From the NCBI RefSeq assembly GCF_021130785.1, contig NC_060208.1:50098501-50162500 (forward strand): a stretch of DNA of 64,000 bases, given 5' to 3'. The notes under the pieces are model-generated. The model did not search any database, was not told the DNA's origin, and was given only the letters and a program-made list of their open reading frames with translations. Both the position numbers and the translations under genes were made by a program. Positions 11,301 through 23,923 of the stretch are shown in pieces. The stretch is from Homalodisca vitripennis. Taxonomy: Eukaryota; Arthropoda; Insecta; Hemiptera; Cicadellidae. Position 1 is the first letter of the stretch; the number at the start of each line of letters is the position of its first letter.

Positions 11301-13337
11301 TGTTAAAAAAAAAATAAATAACTGTTCATGAGGATAATTTAAACATAAAATTTAAAATAGAGGCTATAAAAGAACTATATATTTTAAACTTCCTTATGTC
11401 TTGTAACGATGAAATTTGAATTAAAGTTAAGCCTTATGCTGTCAACACTCAATTTAAAGGATGCACTGCAACGATATAAATGCTAATACGGCACCGGAAG
11501 TAATTTATACCGGTAGTATATTACATAATGACCGAAAATAGAAGCTTTGGATTTAACAAGACTTTTTACACATCAGGTATTTGGCGCATGGATTTATTTT
11601 ACACAACTTACCTCCTGAACACCTTCACTGTGGCTCTATATTGATTGATCTTAAACAGTTTAATGACAGCACGCTATAGTGAATGTGTCAAGAGTCAATC
11701 TTGTTCCTAAGTATTTTTTGGCAATTAATTCTCAAATTTCTTATCGCTCTGTTTACATAAAATCAGTATTCTTATACGTTAATCTGCCTTCATCTCGAAA
11801 AGATGTTACTTATTTGTGTACGTGCACAGGCTCTATTTTAATTCTATTAGAATATTAAGTTGAAAGGCAACTCGATGGAACAATGAAACGACCATGCTAA
11901 AATAATCGAGAAAACAGTACGTGGATTAAGCATATACATGAACACAAGTACGAGGCAAATTTATACACAATTTACACATGAGTGAACTCGTATATAAATT
12001 GTTTAGTATCATATGGGAAAAACATGATTTACTATACACACCTATGTTTACAGATTAAATATTGATTTATTACTATGTTATCAATTATTAGTTGAATGTG
12101 ATTGAGTCAGGACGCTAAAAGCAGAGCGCTCTTATCTGATCATGGATTGTGGACAATGCAGAGATTATAACGTGCTTGCACAGGATTCTATTTCTTTTTC
12201 AATCAAGATTTGTTCAACAGTTTTTCACTGAGGTTGGGCTGGGATCCGAGAATAAATGTTTTTGGGTTTTTGAGTGAACGACATGATGAAATTGAAACGT
12301 AACTCAAACGTTTGTGGGAAACGGAAAAGAATATTACCAAACGATTTAGGCTAAATGAAAATAACTTGAAGACCTGGATGAAAGATTGAATAATCGAGAA
12401 CAGAATGGGCTTAATAACAATTTTGAGCAGGCAAGGAGAGGATGTGCATTTTTTATCTATCGTCCAAAATGAGTACCGTGTAAAGGTAAAGTTCTACCTT
12501 CTAGTGGATTAAATATTGCAAAGAATTATTTAAGGGAGGGGAGATGTTTGCTTTTAGGAATTATTGCCACATAAATTGGAGAATTGTAAGCGTAAGTATA
12601 TGATTGTTTAACAGCCCTATCAGGTTATACTTGATGGTCTTGTAGAATAAAAACGAATACAGCATACTATTCCTTCGCAGTATGCAGATAAAAGTATAAA
12701 TTTAGTCTTACTAAAACAGGACTCATTTTTATCGTCCCAAACATCCTTTGGTTTAAAACGTTATATTTTTCTTATTAATACCAAAAGCTATAAATGGTAT
12801 TTATAAATGCGTCATCCTAATTAAGATTTATGAGTTGCCTCCCCTCCCCCGCCGAGTTTTAAGAGATGATTTATAACTTTGAACAACTTAACAATGGTGT
12901 CAAATGATTTTATTTGATAACCATCAAATAAATTAAAAAATTTAGCAGTTCAGAAGCTTGGATTTTTGGTCACCAATTAAAGATGCAGATTATTCTTTTG
13001 TGCCAGAACTGTTAATTTGTTCATGAGATTGGATATATGAATCCAGTAAGTGTGGCATTTAAACATATTTTTTAAAGGGCGATGTCTTAACAGATTTTTA
13101 AAATTTTGCAGAGTGACAACAAAATAATTTTTTACGTGTGCTTGTTGTGATTATTAATTTTAGAAGTACTCCTTTATTGTGGAGTTGGTTTGTTGAGGAA
13201 CAATGGTGGTGGTTATCAATCGCGTTCAGAAATTTAGGTGTGTGGGTAGGAGTTAAAACTTCAGATATATTATGTAAATAAGAAATAAATAAAGAATCTC
13301 GTTATTGAAAATTGTTCAATCTATCCAATTGTTATAA
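11301..13337. other. AT-rich non-coding stretch
   Basis: No gene recognised. Around 12120-12560 the sequence is less AT-rich with short open runs, but stops and frame changes are dense and I match no family. Confidence 0.5.
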
Positions 13338-13480
13338 GGAGCGAAATATCCGATACCACTAATAGAATATTTCCATTTCTATGACATGTAGCGTCGTATA
13401 GGAGAATCCGTGCTGGGATGAAACCATTAATATAAATAATGCGAGAGTTGCTTTTAACGTGATTGTTGAACTCGGCAAGA
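13338..13480 (+). repeat. Dispersed repeat family D, copy 1
   Basis: Shares GGATGAAACCATTAATATAA and AATAATGCGA with related copies at 34113-34240 and 43455-43570. An upstream CGAAAT followed by CACTAATA block is also shared with the 34-kb copy. Family identity unknown. Confidence 0.5.
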
Positions 13481-14479
13481 AAAGCCAACGATAAGCTTGA
13501 GACTGTAATTGTATCTTCACTATCGCTTCTGCTACTTGTGTTTTGGTATTAGCTGAATTAAATCGTAAGCTATTAAAAATTTAAAAGATGTGACACAGTA
13601 TTCTGTTACAACAAGCAATACATTTTAGTTCAGTTTATTTTTTATAGAAGTAAATATATTAACAGCATTTATAATATAATAAATCGACATGACGTTGAAA
13701 GAAAGTACCGTTGGAATTTTTATAAAAATTTAAATATATTTAAATCGTGTATAATTTTCACAATGTTAGTAAAACAGCTGATGCCTATCAAAAGACAAAA
13801 TGTTTGCTGCTTCCGGCTTGTGCATTTGTGCTTTTAAAGTAGTCGTGCTCGCTTTTTTGTTGACAGATTTCGTTGAAGCAAGTACCGTTGGAATTATAAT
13901 GGAATTGTTTAAAATATTCGGTGTCTAGTACGTTGTTATAACTACACTGATATTTTTTGCTATTGGCCTATACATTTTTAAAAGGCATTCTTATTATCTA
14001 TTCAAACCTACGTACTAAATTTAGTTTCCTTAACTTAACTAGTTTTAGAGATAATAGTAGTTTTATAAAACGTACTAAATGGCGGCTAGTGGCTACACGG
14101 GACATTTCTCAATGTATGTATATATGGCATTTTTTGTTTAAATGATGAGCTGTATCACCCAAAGAGGATTGTGACACCCTTTTTTGAATCCATTGATATT
14201 TATAAATTGAATCAATTTATTAATACAGTACATATTTTTATATCTCAATAAAACAGTAAATACATAGAAAACCATACTAAAATATTAATTTATAAGGCAC
14301 CGATTTTGGGGATTGTGGTACTATTAATAATTAATTTAGCGTATGTTAAGGAAATATATATTAAATATAACCTGTGAATGCGTAATCTTCTTTCATTTTT
14401 AACTTGATTAAAATAAAGTTCATTAGTAATTTACATGCTATCTGTTAAAAAACTCAACGGGTCAATTAATCTTCCCATT
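13481..14479. other. AT-rich non-coding stretch
   Basis: A short local duplication (GTACCGTTGGAATT near 13707 and again near 13883) is the only structure noticed. Confidence 0.55.
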
Positions 14480-14640
14480 CAGCAATAAGTGAAGTTTTAA
14501 TGGAAGTTGTCAACGAGAGCTTGTAGTGACACGATAAAAGTAATGACACAAGTTGTGCGATGACCGACTACCTCTTTAAGTGCTCTTTTCACATCTGTAC
14601 ATCATTATCTGTGTGATGATTATTAGTGCGAGACCTTAAG
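14480..14640 (+). repeat. Dispersed repeat family C, copy 1
   Basis: Blocks AATAAGTGAAGTTTTAATGG, TAATGACACAAGTTGTG, ATGACCG and AAGTGCTCTTTTCA occur in the same order at 39415-39600 and 57120-57260. Three copies in 64 kb make this an interspersed repeat, perhaps a SINE or MITE. No RNA polymerase III boxes or inverted termini were found. Confidence 0.65.
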
Positions 14641-15315
14641 TGCACAGATGATAATTTTATAGAGATTAATTAGTTATATCAATAGCATCTCTGAAACAAA
14701 AGTCGCTAATTATAATATTTGGTAAAAAAACTTACATTGCTTCTTCAAAATAAAATAGTATGGCTTAGTGATTTAGTACAAAAATATGTAAAAACGAAAT
14801 GTTAAATAGTTTGTTTTACTATTTAACGGAAACACGTAACGGTACTGTAACAATTCATATTTGTATTAATGCAAATAACGTGCTCACATTTTAGAATTCT
14901 TAATGTCGAAGGGAAAATTGTTTACAATTATAGCGAGTGTGTTGGGTGAATCATTAGTAGCCTACTAACTGTAGTACATTTGGTACTATAGCAAAAAAAT
15001 CAAACGCTCTCGTAATAATTACTACATTATAAAATAATTAATATACTTTCTGAAACCCTGGGTTTTGAATCACGAGTTTATTTTTAGGACATATATGCAC
15101 CTGTTTATATTATCTACATCTGGTGAAACCTATCTACATCTTAAAATCTAGTGGATATAAATCAAGTTACATGCAATCCAACAGCTAATTATTAGTGCGT
15201 TTTTTACAAAACTTTAGTACAGTACTAAATTTACCATTTTTCACTTTCTTTTTTGTAAATATTTCATTATTGATCTGGTTTGCTAGTATTTTACAATTTG
15301 TATAGCTGTGATACT
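14641..15315. other. AT-rich non-coding stretch
   Basis: Flank upstream of the large LINE; nothing recognisable. Confidence 0.6.
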
Positions 15316-15327
15316 AACTATCACAAG
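15316..15327 (+). repeat. Left target-site duplication of the outer LINE
   Basis: AACTATCACAAG; the partner AACTGTCACAAG lies at 24255-24266, immediately after the poly(A). 11 of 12 bases match. Confidence 0.85.
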
Positions 15328-15661
15328 GCCCTCAGGGGCGGTCTAACTTTCGAGGCCGTACGGGTAGTGGCGACCCCGAGGTACCCTAGCTAATGCTCCA
15401 GATCCCTTCTCTTCTTGTTCTGGAGGCCTATGGCTGGCACCACTTTTCTATGTGTCAGCCTATCTCTCTTCTTCACTCTCTTCTATTTGAGGTAAACTTC
15501 CTCAACCCTTCGATTTAGTTTTCCTTTCATTTCTCCCACTAGGGGCCAAGCCACGGTGGAAACAGCATAGGCCCAGGCTGAATGGCTGGTGGCAAACCAG
15601 TCTTTACTATGCGGACTCTGGACACCGGCGACCCTCCAGTTTAAAAGCAGCTTACCCAGGC
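15328..15661 (+). promoter_or_regulatory. 5' untranslated region / internal promoter region of the outer LINE
   Basis: A GC-rich, pyrimidine-rich leader between the target duplication and the first ORF1 ATG. LINEs of this kind usually start transcription at their own first base, so an internal promoter is expected here. That role is inferred; no specific promoter element was identified. Confidence 0.5.
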
Positions 15662-17001
15662 ATGCGGGGCTCTGTCTGGGTCGACCTTCCATTCCCTAGC
15701 TACTCGTGGGAACATCATGGAAAAAAAACAAAAACAAAAACCAAAACCAACCAACCCTTGAAAACAGTTCCTGAAGCTGTTTCTAACCAACCTCTTCCTG
15801 CTGAGGTAGCTCCTGAAGCTACCTCGCACACACCATCACCTGGTAAAACAACTCAAGAGGTTGTTATGCCAACATCCCTACCTTCTTCTCAACAAAGTGC
15901 CTTAGGAAACACAGGAGGTTCCATTGCACACTTGAAGCTCCCATACATGGCAAGGCTTTATCTGAGGAAGGTAAGTACAAGCGCTGAGGAAGCAAAAGCC
16001 CTTCAAGATGTAGAAGATTCAGTTCCTCAACAGCCCAAGCACTCCCATGTCTACAGGTACGCTGGATGATGCCACAGAGCAACTCGGCAACCTCAGAATG
16101 AAGAGGCCTAATCTCACCACTGCTCAAAGGAGAGAAGCACTAAAGGCTAAACTTCTTGAAAAGGGTGAAGCTTTTGACCCTTCCAAGTGGAGGAGGGGGA
16201 AAAAGAAGAAAAAAGAACCCAGAACGGCAGGAGGTCTCAACTCCGGGCCCAACTGCGGGTACCAAGGCGGGGGAGGGGTCGGCCAAACGCCCCCAGAGGC
16301 ACCTCGGTCACCCCACCCTCCGCTGAGGGGCCCGCAAAGAAGGCTAGGAGGGAAACCCAAAAGCCCGAAGCCCACGATCCCGAGGCTCTGGTAGCACACC
16401 CAAGGCTACCTACAGAGAGGTCGCGGCGATCAAAAATAGCCATAGCCCTCGAAGGCTACCCAGAGGCGAAGCTTAGTGCAGAGCAAGGAGAAGCCATCGA
16501 GGACGCAATTATGGAAGAAATCCAACCCCTGGAGGATGGTTTCCGTTCCATCGTTTGCGGGCACCTACCTAGAGAAAGGTGTTTTAATTGCTTCCTGCAT
16601 CAACGAGCACCACCAAACGTTGGCTGGAAGAAGTTATTTCAAAGAATAAAACCTCTGGGAGATGACATCTCTCTGAGAGTGGGTCTGCGTAAGGACATCT
16701 TGAGGTCCACTAGGGTGTTTTTCAGAGCTCACCCGAAGCTTCTGAAGAAGACACCTGAAAAGGTACTTGAAATGTTCAAAAAGCAGAATCCCAACCTAAA
16801 TGTAAACGAGTGGGAAAAATCCTTCCATCCAAGCCAGATCCGAAAGGTTACGGATTCGTCTGTTTCCTGGACGAGGTCTGCTACAAGGCTGTGAAGGCTT
16901 CCAACTGTAGAGCCAACCTAGGACTCTGGCAGGTCTCAATTGTCTCCTCGACAGTCAAGGACAATGCCACGAGTTCTACAAATCAACCTCCAGCACAGTA
17001 G
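15662..17001 (+). pseudogene. Outer LINE ORF1 (DUF4780-type nucleic-acid-binding protein), frameshifted
   Basis: ORF1 proteins bind the element's RNA. From the ATG at 15662 the product starts with a Lys/Thr- and Pro-rich disordered region, continues through TTAQRREALKAKLLEKGEAF and a Lys-rich and Pro/Gly-rich linker, then a folded C-terminal domain with IAIALEGYPEAKLSAEQ, AIEDAIMEEI and, after a frame change near 16810, KPDPKGYGFVCFLDE. That order resembles the DUF4780 domain of insect LINE ORF1 proteins, recalled rather than searched. The frame changes near 16050, near 16190 and near 16815. The final frame stops at 17001, overlapping the ORF2 ATG at 16964, a normal arrangement for such LINEs. 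Confidence 0.75.
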
Positions 17002-20000
17002 GGCTGCTTCGGCAGCCTTCTGCCAGTTCTTCCTCCAGGAGGGATTCGATCTGGCATTGATTCAAGAACCATGGCTTCACCAAGGGAGGGTGGCGGGCCT
17101 AAATGAAACCAAAGGTAAGTTAATTTACTGTACCTCTCTAAGGAATGTCAGGACCTGCATCCTGTTGAAGAGAGGCTTGGATTTTCTAACCCTCAACAAA
17201 TTCTGCTCCAGAGATCTCACTGTGGGCACACTGACCTGGAAGAATGGAGGCATAGTACAGAGCACAATTGTAGGCTCCGTATACTTGCCATAGATGCCAG
17301 GGAACTCCCTCCATCAAGAGACCTAGAGCTCCTGGTGGAAGAAGCACAAGCTAGACGTCAACAACTTCTTCTAGGTTGTGACGCCAACGCCCATCACTCT
17401 GACTGGATGGGGCAGCACCAACACTAACCCCAGAGGTGAGGCACTTTTACAATTTTCTTCTAAGTAGGGACCCTATTTAATATGTAATAAAGGTAACCGC
17501 CCCACGTTCGCAACACGAACTAGACAAGAATTTATTGATATAAACAATCTGCACACAAGGTATACTTGGAATGGTTGATAAGTGGCACGTAAGCGAAGAG
17601 GCCTCATTATCGGATCACAGGTATATCCGCTTCAACTTGCAAGATGAGGCTGCAGAGGTCCTCTATCGCAATCCCAGGAGGACTGACTGGTTGGGATATA
17701 AGTCTGACCTTCAGTCACAGTTGGGATCGGTAGGCGGAAGGGTGCGATGCTTCACAGATATAGATCAGATAGCTTCTGACCTGCAGAATGCTATAATCCA
17801 ATAGCTTCCACGACAATTGTCCATTGCGACGGGGAAGAGTCGAACCAATACTAAGTGGTGGACTGCGGACCTCGCTCGCAAAAGGGCTAATGTTAGGAAG
17901 CTGTACAATCAATGCAAAAGGAGCCGTATCTAGGAGTCCTATCATAGAGCTCTAACAGAATACAGCCTAGCAATTAAAAAGGCAAAACAAAGTTCCTGGA
18001 GGCAGTTTACACAGAAGGTAAATGAGTTAAGCGCGGCAGCTAGACTGCAACGTTTACTAGCCTCAGGTCCAACCGGTCACTTGGGGATCTTTAAGGTCCC
18101 AGGGAGGTCAACACACTTCCGGGTCTAGTGATAGCCTCAAACTTCTCCTTGAGACTCACTTCCCTGATTGTATCTTTGAGAATGACAACACTGGAACGTC
18201 TGGTAACCATGAGGCAGGCTCACGGCCAAGAGCTTATCGTGGTAGCTGGGCCATTGCCAGAAGGATTGTCACTCTCTCTAAAGCCAAATGGGCAATTTCT
18301 AAATTTGCCCCTTTTCAAATCTGCAGGAGGGGATGGAATCTTTCCGGCCCTGCTTCAAACAAGGGCCGGAGAATCTCCTTACCCTTCTATGTGAACTATT
18401 TCAGGGCGAGCCTAGCTTATGGGTACATCCCACAAGCCTGGCGTCTCAACAGGGTGGTCTTCATCCCTAAAAAAGGGAGGAGAGCGGACTATTCTGTCCC
18501 TAAATCTTTTCGTCCCATCAGTTTATCTTTCGTTTCTACTGAAAACATTAGAAAGACTGGTGGAGAGGCACCTGAGAAAGGGAGTTCTCTCAGACACTCC
18601 CCTTCATCGCAACCAACATGCATACCAGCCAGGCAAATCCTGTGAATCAGCACTGCACCAACTAGTCAGTAGGATTGAGGATAGCCTGTCCGCCAAGGAA
18701 TTGGCATTGTGCACCTTCATAGACATTGAAGGAGCTTTTGAAAATGCTAAATTCACTGCAATGGTAAGTGGAGCACAGCGGACGTGGCCTCGAGCCAGCT
18801 CTGTGCCGGTGGCTTAGGGCCATGCTGTGCTCCAGACGGATCAGGGCCGATCTCAATGAAGAATCGCTCGTGATCGCACCCACAAGGGGATGTCCTCAAG
18901 GAGGCATCCTGTCACCTCTACTGTGGAATCTAGTAGTAGATGGTCTACTTGAGGACCTTACTAACAATGGAATCTATGTCCAAGGATATGCAGACGACAT
19001 AGTCCTTATGGTACAGGGAAAAATATACAAAATGTTGTTGTTGATATCATGAATACCAATCTTCAACATGTATACAACTGGTGTCAGGGAGAGGGACTGA
19101 AAGTAAATCCCTCTAAGACAGTAGTTGTACCATTCACTAGGAAAAAGAAAACTAGAGTCTCTTTCTAGGCTGAAACTCGCATCCACACAGCTTGAGTGGT
19201 CAAAGACAGTCAAATATTTAGGACTGACTCTAGACCATAAGCTTACATGGAATGATCATCTTAACAATATCCTGCACAAAGCAAAGTGGGCGCTCATGAC
19301 GTTCAGGAGACTTGCAGGAATCTCATGGGGCGTAAAACCCCATATAGCACTATGGCTTTACAAAGCAGTTGTAAGGCCCTCAAATCACTTATGGTTCATT
19401 AGTCTGGTGGACAAAGGTGAATCAGGTAACTGCTCAAAGCCAAGCTTGAAAGCTTACAAAGGCTTGGTACAATCTTTGCAACCGGAGCATTCAGGAGCAG
19501 TCCCTCAGCGACCCTCGAGGTGGCTTTAGGACTTCTACCTCTTGATGTCCATATAAAAGCTGAAGCGCGTGTCAGCTTATCGGCTGGTGGTTGCTGGCTT
19601 GTGGAGGAATGGCGCGTCTAACGCGAGCCATGGCGCCATCACTGAAGCTGTAAACCCAAGCGCCATTCTCGAAATGGTCTCCGACATAATGAGAACGGAG
19701 TTTCGTATTTAATAAGCCATTCTCTGTTGACTTCTACTCCAGAGATGAGTGGAAATCGCAAGATAACATCCCAACAATAAGAAAGAGCTTTGTCTGGTAC
19801 ACGGATGGCTTCGCTTATTAAGGGTAGAACTGGATATGGAGTGTTTAGTCAATCCCCTAGAACTGCCCTTTGCGGCAGTTTGGGTCGGAAACTGCTCCAT
19901 ATTTCAAGCCGAAATCTATGGTATCCTAGCCTGTGCCAACCTAGGCCTCACTAGAGGGTACCAGGGAATGAACATCTGTATAATGTCAGACAGTCAGGCA

Positions 20001-20417
20001 GCTCTTAAAGCTCTTGACTCCAACAGCATCTCATCCATGCTTGTGTGGGAGTGCTTTAACACTCTCTGCAAGCTTGGATCACGCAACTTTGTGCGTCTTG
20101 GTGGGTACCGGGCCACACAGGCATAGGTGGTAACGAATGCGCCGACAGGCTTGCCAAAAGCGGAGCAAGCATGCCATACACCGGTCCAGAACCGAGTTGT
20201 GGTATAAAAGCAAGTCAGCCGCTTACCAAAGTATAAACAAATGGTCCAGGAAGACACACCGCTTGCGGTGGCAGAGTCACCAAGGACAAGCACTCGGCAA
20301 AAGACTGCTTGCTGATTCTAGCTCCGGCTTCACCAGATGGCTGATGGGCTGGGCAGGGATCGGGTTAAGCAAGTGATTGCCTTGATCACTGGACACGGCC
20401 ACTTCAGGAAACACCTA
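16964..20417 (+). pseudogene. Outer LINE ORF2: endonuclease, reverse transcriptase and RNase H, 5' part
   Basis: The protein nicks target DNA and copies the element RNA there. From the ATG at 16964 (MPRVLQINLQHSRAA) the endonuclease carries DLALIQEPW, GCDANAHH (17374-17397) and SLSDHRYIRF (about 17605-17634). The reverse transcriptase shows WRLNRVVFIPKKG, FRPISL, QHAYQPGKSCESALHQLV, FIDIEGAF, GCPQGGILSPLLWNLVVDG and the catalytic YADD (18987-18998). Then come VKYLGLTLDHKLTW and the Gly-rich end of the RT. RNase H keeps all four acidic positions: YTDG (Asp at 19804-19806), QAEIYG (Glu at 19911-19913), SDSQAA (Asp at 19989-19991) and GNECADRLAK (Asp at 20144-20146). Damage is mostly small frameshifts. 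The frame is cut at 20417 by the inner LINE and resumes at 23924. Confidence 0.9.
20414..20417 (+). repeat. Left target duplication (CCTA) of the inner LINE
   Basis: CCTA ends the outer LINE's left part and is repeated at 23924-23927 where the outer LINE resumes. Four bases is the minimum overlap. Confidence 0.7.
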
Positions 20418-20490
20418 GTTGCGCCAGTGGCTCTGTGGTGAGTGGACGTGTTTGTGATAAGCTCTGCTATCTCTCTATCTGTTTATCAAG

Positions 20491-20860
20491 ATGCCTGACT
20501 GCACCTGCTGTGATGAACCATTGCCTGAAGGTAATTGTGATTTTGTTACATGTTCCATCTGCAAATTAGAACTTCATTTTGGAGTGTGCAGATGTTAAAG
20601 AAAGCACTTGGAATCGAATGGGAGAAGATAGGAGAAAAAATTGGAAATGTAAACCTTGTCAAAAATAAGTCCAAAGCTCCCAAGGACCAAGGTTATTCCA
20701 AAGAAGTTAAAGATTTGATTACATCTTTGCATAGCGAATTTATGGAAAAGATGGAAAAGACTATCAGATTGCAATTTGAGAGTTTATGAAAGAAAGTTTT
20801 CTGATCAAAATTAAAGAATTTAAGAGCTCAGTAGAATATTTTTCACAAAAAATCGATGAT
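20491..20860 (+). pseudogene. Inner LINE ORF1 N-terminus (PHD-like zinc finger and coiled coil)
   Basis: From the ATG at 20491 the product starts MPDCTCCDEPLPEGNCDF and continues VTCSICKLELHFGVC, a Cys/His pattern of the PHD-like fingers that open ORF1 in many insect CR1/Jockey-type LINEs. After a frameshift near 20590 it reads WEKIGEKIGNVN and a Lys/Glu/Leu-rich helix (VKDLITSLHSEFMEKMEKTI), then a further coiled-coil-like stretch with a stop and frame change near 20789. The homology ends abruptly near 20860, where endonuclease sequence starts. An intact ORF1 would be much longer, so the C-terminal part is deleted. Confidence 0.7.
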
Positions 20861-23184
20861 GAAAAGTTTATTAAGCTCTTATGGTTTTGAAAGCCATATT
20901 AACACTCCAACTAGAGTCTTTAATAATTCAGAGGCATGTTTGGATCATGTGTTTATAAGAAATTCTAAATCTTTACAGTTTGTTTGTGATGTTGTACCAT
21001 TGGATATATCTGACCATTATGGAATAAATGTTGTTTGTCAGGTCTTGTCAAGGATTCAAATAGAAATAAATATTGTAGAGTTGTAAACTATAGTATATTA
21101 AGAAGACAACTTGTGTCAAGGGATTGGAGTGATGTTTCTAAATAGCAATAATGTTAATCTTTGTGTTTCAAAATTTTATGAAATTTATAATGAATGCTAT
21201 ACAGCTTCATGTTCATTAAAAAAATTAAATAGTAAAAATAGAAAACGGAATGAATGGATATCTGAACAATCTTATAGAACTAATAAATCGCAAGAATAAA
21301 ATGTATAAACGCCTAATTAAAGGATAGAAATAACATGGTCCTTAGAAATGAATATAATAATTTGTCAAAATTGGTGTGCAAACAAATTAGAAGAGAAAAA
21401 CTCAGTTATTACTCTTCACTTATTGAAAACAGTAATGGTGATTCAAAACAGTATTGGAATGTTGTTAAAAAAATAGTAAAATCAAAGAAAAAATCACTTA
21501 ATAAAATAAATGTTAATGGATCCTTGCTTCAAGTTAGTGGCAATGAAGTTTTGATTGGAAATACTTTCAACGACTATTATACTCGGTTGTGTCTGCGCTA
21601 CGCAACAGTTCCTTTGGTTGTGATTTTGTTTTATGATGAGCAGGTGCACAACAATGTAGTTTTAAGTAAAATTTGAGGTAGCAGATAACGAAATTATAGA
21701 TGTTGTTAGAAATATGAGAAACAAAAATAGCAGGGGGATAGATGGGATAAGTATTTGCGACATTAAGGAAAATATGGATGTGTTTACTCCACTCTTAAGT
21801 TACATTTTTAAAAAATCTGTCGAGCAAGGCTTGTTTCCCAGTGATTTTTAAAACAGCTGTTGTAGTGCCTATATTTAAGTCTGGCAGTGTTCATGAGGTG
21901 GCCTCATATCGTCCAATTTCATTAATTAATACTATAGCTAAGATTTTTGAGAGAATAATAAAAATAAACTTCTATTATATTTCCAAAGCAATTTTATTTT
22001 GTCTAATAATCAGTATGGTTTCCTCCCTGGCAGGGGCACGGACTTGGCAATAGAAAAGCACATCAGTACGATAGCATCGGCAATTGACCAGCACAAATAT
22101 ACCCTTGCAATATATTTAGATTTGCAGAAAGCTTTTTGATATTTTAGATGTAAATGTATTGATTAATAAATTTAAGAAGTATGGTATTGGTGGTATGGCC
22201 CTGTCTTGGTTGATTTCTTTTTGTAAAGGCAGGCGTCAAGCTGTAAAAATAAATAATACTTTAAGCGAGGTCCAGGATCTGAAGTATGGTACAGCTCAAG
22301 GCGGGGTTTCTTGGTCCTTTAATGTTTCTTGTGTATATAAACGACCTGTTAGATATTAATTTTAATTCAACGGTTTGTTGCCTATGCCGATGACACGGCA
22401 CTTGTGTGCTCAGCCTACAATCGACAGTCACTAAAACTAAAAGTAAATAAATGACTTAGTAAAGGTTTCAGAGTGGCTAGTAAATAATAGATTGCTGATT
22501 AATATATCCAAAACTAAATGCATCATGTTTTTTGATTGTAACAAAGAAAAATCACAGTTGAAAGAAGTCTTCGATTTTTATTGTCATCAGCATCAATGTA
22601 AATATGAATGCAAATGTTCTAGTATAGAAATAGTCGAGTCTGTTAAATATCTGGGTGTTTACGTGGATCAGCATTTAAAGTGGAATCATCATATTAATTA
22701 TCTAGTCAAAAGCTAAGAGAAACATTAATTACTCCCTGTACTATATAAGAGACTATATAAGACAAGAATATTTAATACAATTATATATTTCATGGTTTGA
22801 AAGTAAGTTGAGGTATGGTATAATTCATTTTGGAGGAACTTACCCAACGATATTAAAAACCTGTCATAGTGTGCCAGAGAAATGCTGTTCGAACCATTAG
22901 TAATTTAAAGCGTTTTGACAGAGTAAGCCATATTTTTAAAGAACGGAACCTTTTTAACATTTCAACAATTGCATGAATATGGCTTAATAATGTACACGCA
23001 TACATACCTAAATAATTTTTACTATATTACAAAGGAAAGGATAACACGATCTGCTGAAAGTCTTGCTTTAATGGTTCCACGATGTAATAAAGAAATTAGT
23101 AAACATCAATATTGCTATTTAGGGCCTACTCTGTTTAACAGGTTTATCATATTCAAGGGAAATAATATAACTTATAGAGAATAA
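20860..23184 (+). pseudogene. Inner LINE ORF2: partial endonuclease and reverse transcriptase
   Basis: The reading starts inside the endonuclease with LLSSYGFESHINTPTRV, CLDHVFIRN and DISDHYG; the catalytic N-terminal half is gone. A linker follows (about 21100-21650). Reverse transcriptase blocks are VVRNMRNKNSRGIDGIS, FKTAVVVPIFKSG, VASYRPISLIN, NQYGFLPGRGTDLAIEKHI, LAIYLDLQKAF, KYGIGGMALSWLISF and GTAQGG. The catalytic AYADDTAL follows, with YADD at 22383-22394. Then LLINISKTKCIMF and VKYLGVYVDQHLKWNHHI. The C-terminal region continues to about 23184. There are at least ten frame changes or stops. The RT active-site residues remain, but no continuous protein could be made. Confidence 0.85.
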
Positions 23185-23923
23185 GAATAAAATTAAGAAT
23201 TCTGCCTTAGATTTTGTAAACCGTCAGAACCACTGATATTTATGTGTATACATCTATGTAATCATATATGCCATCTTAATATAATATTTATTTATTTATT
23301 TTTTGTGTTTGTTAATGTATTTTGTGTAATATTTAAGCATATTTATTTGTTATCATTGTTACTTAAGTATTGTTGATTATTTTTTGTCTTGCTCATAGTA
23401 TTTTAGATCGTTCACTTACCATCAGAATCAAATGTAACCTTAAGGTACTCATATGCTGTCAACTGTTTTATTTGCATTTGTCAATTGTTATGCCTTTTAT
23501 TTACTATAAGAGATTTCTAGAAAAGTTTGTGCAAAGCCTTTTACTGGATGTATTTTGTTATATTTGCTGTTATATTATATTTATATAGTCTATATTGTTG
23601 ATTATTCTTTACTTATATAATTTTGAAAATTTCTATGAAAATCAACAGAAGAATAATGTTAACGGTCTTTAATTTAAAATTTATAGATATAATAAAAATT
23701 GTAAATAATAAGCACATAAAATGTAAAAATAAGGCATATCTTTTATTATATATGTCATGATAGTATTGTATAACTATGATTGAGGGGCTATGTATATTGT
23801 ATACTACCGTAACTGTTTTTCCCACGCGTGCTACTTGAAGCACATGGGAATGAAAATTCAAAATGCCTGTAAAATTATTGCCAAATAAAGATTTTTTTGA
23901 ACTGTTTTTTGAACTGTTTTGAA
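23185..23923 (+). other. Inner LINE 3' untranslated region and repeat tail
   Basis: AT-rich sequence with no open frame of note, ending in GAACTG units separated by T runs (from about 23892 to 23923). Short terminal repeats of this kind are where a CR1-type reverse transcriptase primes. Confidence 0.7.

Larger units (their letters stand above)
20418..23923 (+). mobile_element. CR1-like LINE nested in the outer LINE, internally deleted
   Basis: A 3,506-bp non-LTR element begins at GTTGCGCC and ends in direct repeats of GAACTG separated by T runs. A tail of short repeats rather than poly(A) favours the CR1-type group. It has a PHD-like zinc ORF1 start, the C-terminal part of an endonuclease, a reverse transcriptase with YADD and a long AT-rich 3' untranslated region. 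The rest of ORF1 and most of the endonuclease are missing through an internal deletion near 20860. The insertion splits the outer LINE frame, so it is the younger of the two. Frameshifts throughout make it inactive. A Jockey-type assignment cannot be excluded. Confidence 0.88.

Noticed and set aside
12120..12600. Coding relic of a transposon
   Set aside because: Some short open runs in a less AT-rich patch, but no motif could be assigned and stops are too dense to support a call.
13690..13910. Transposon termini suggested by two GTACCGTTGGAATT copies
   Set aside because: The matches are direct, short and do not extend; no inverted ends or target duplication were found.
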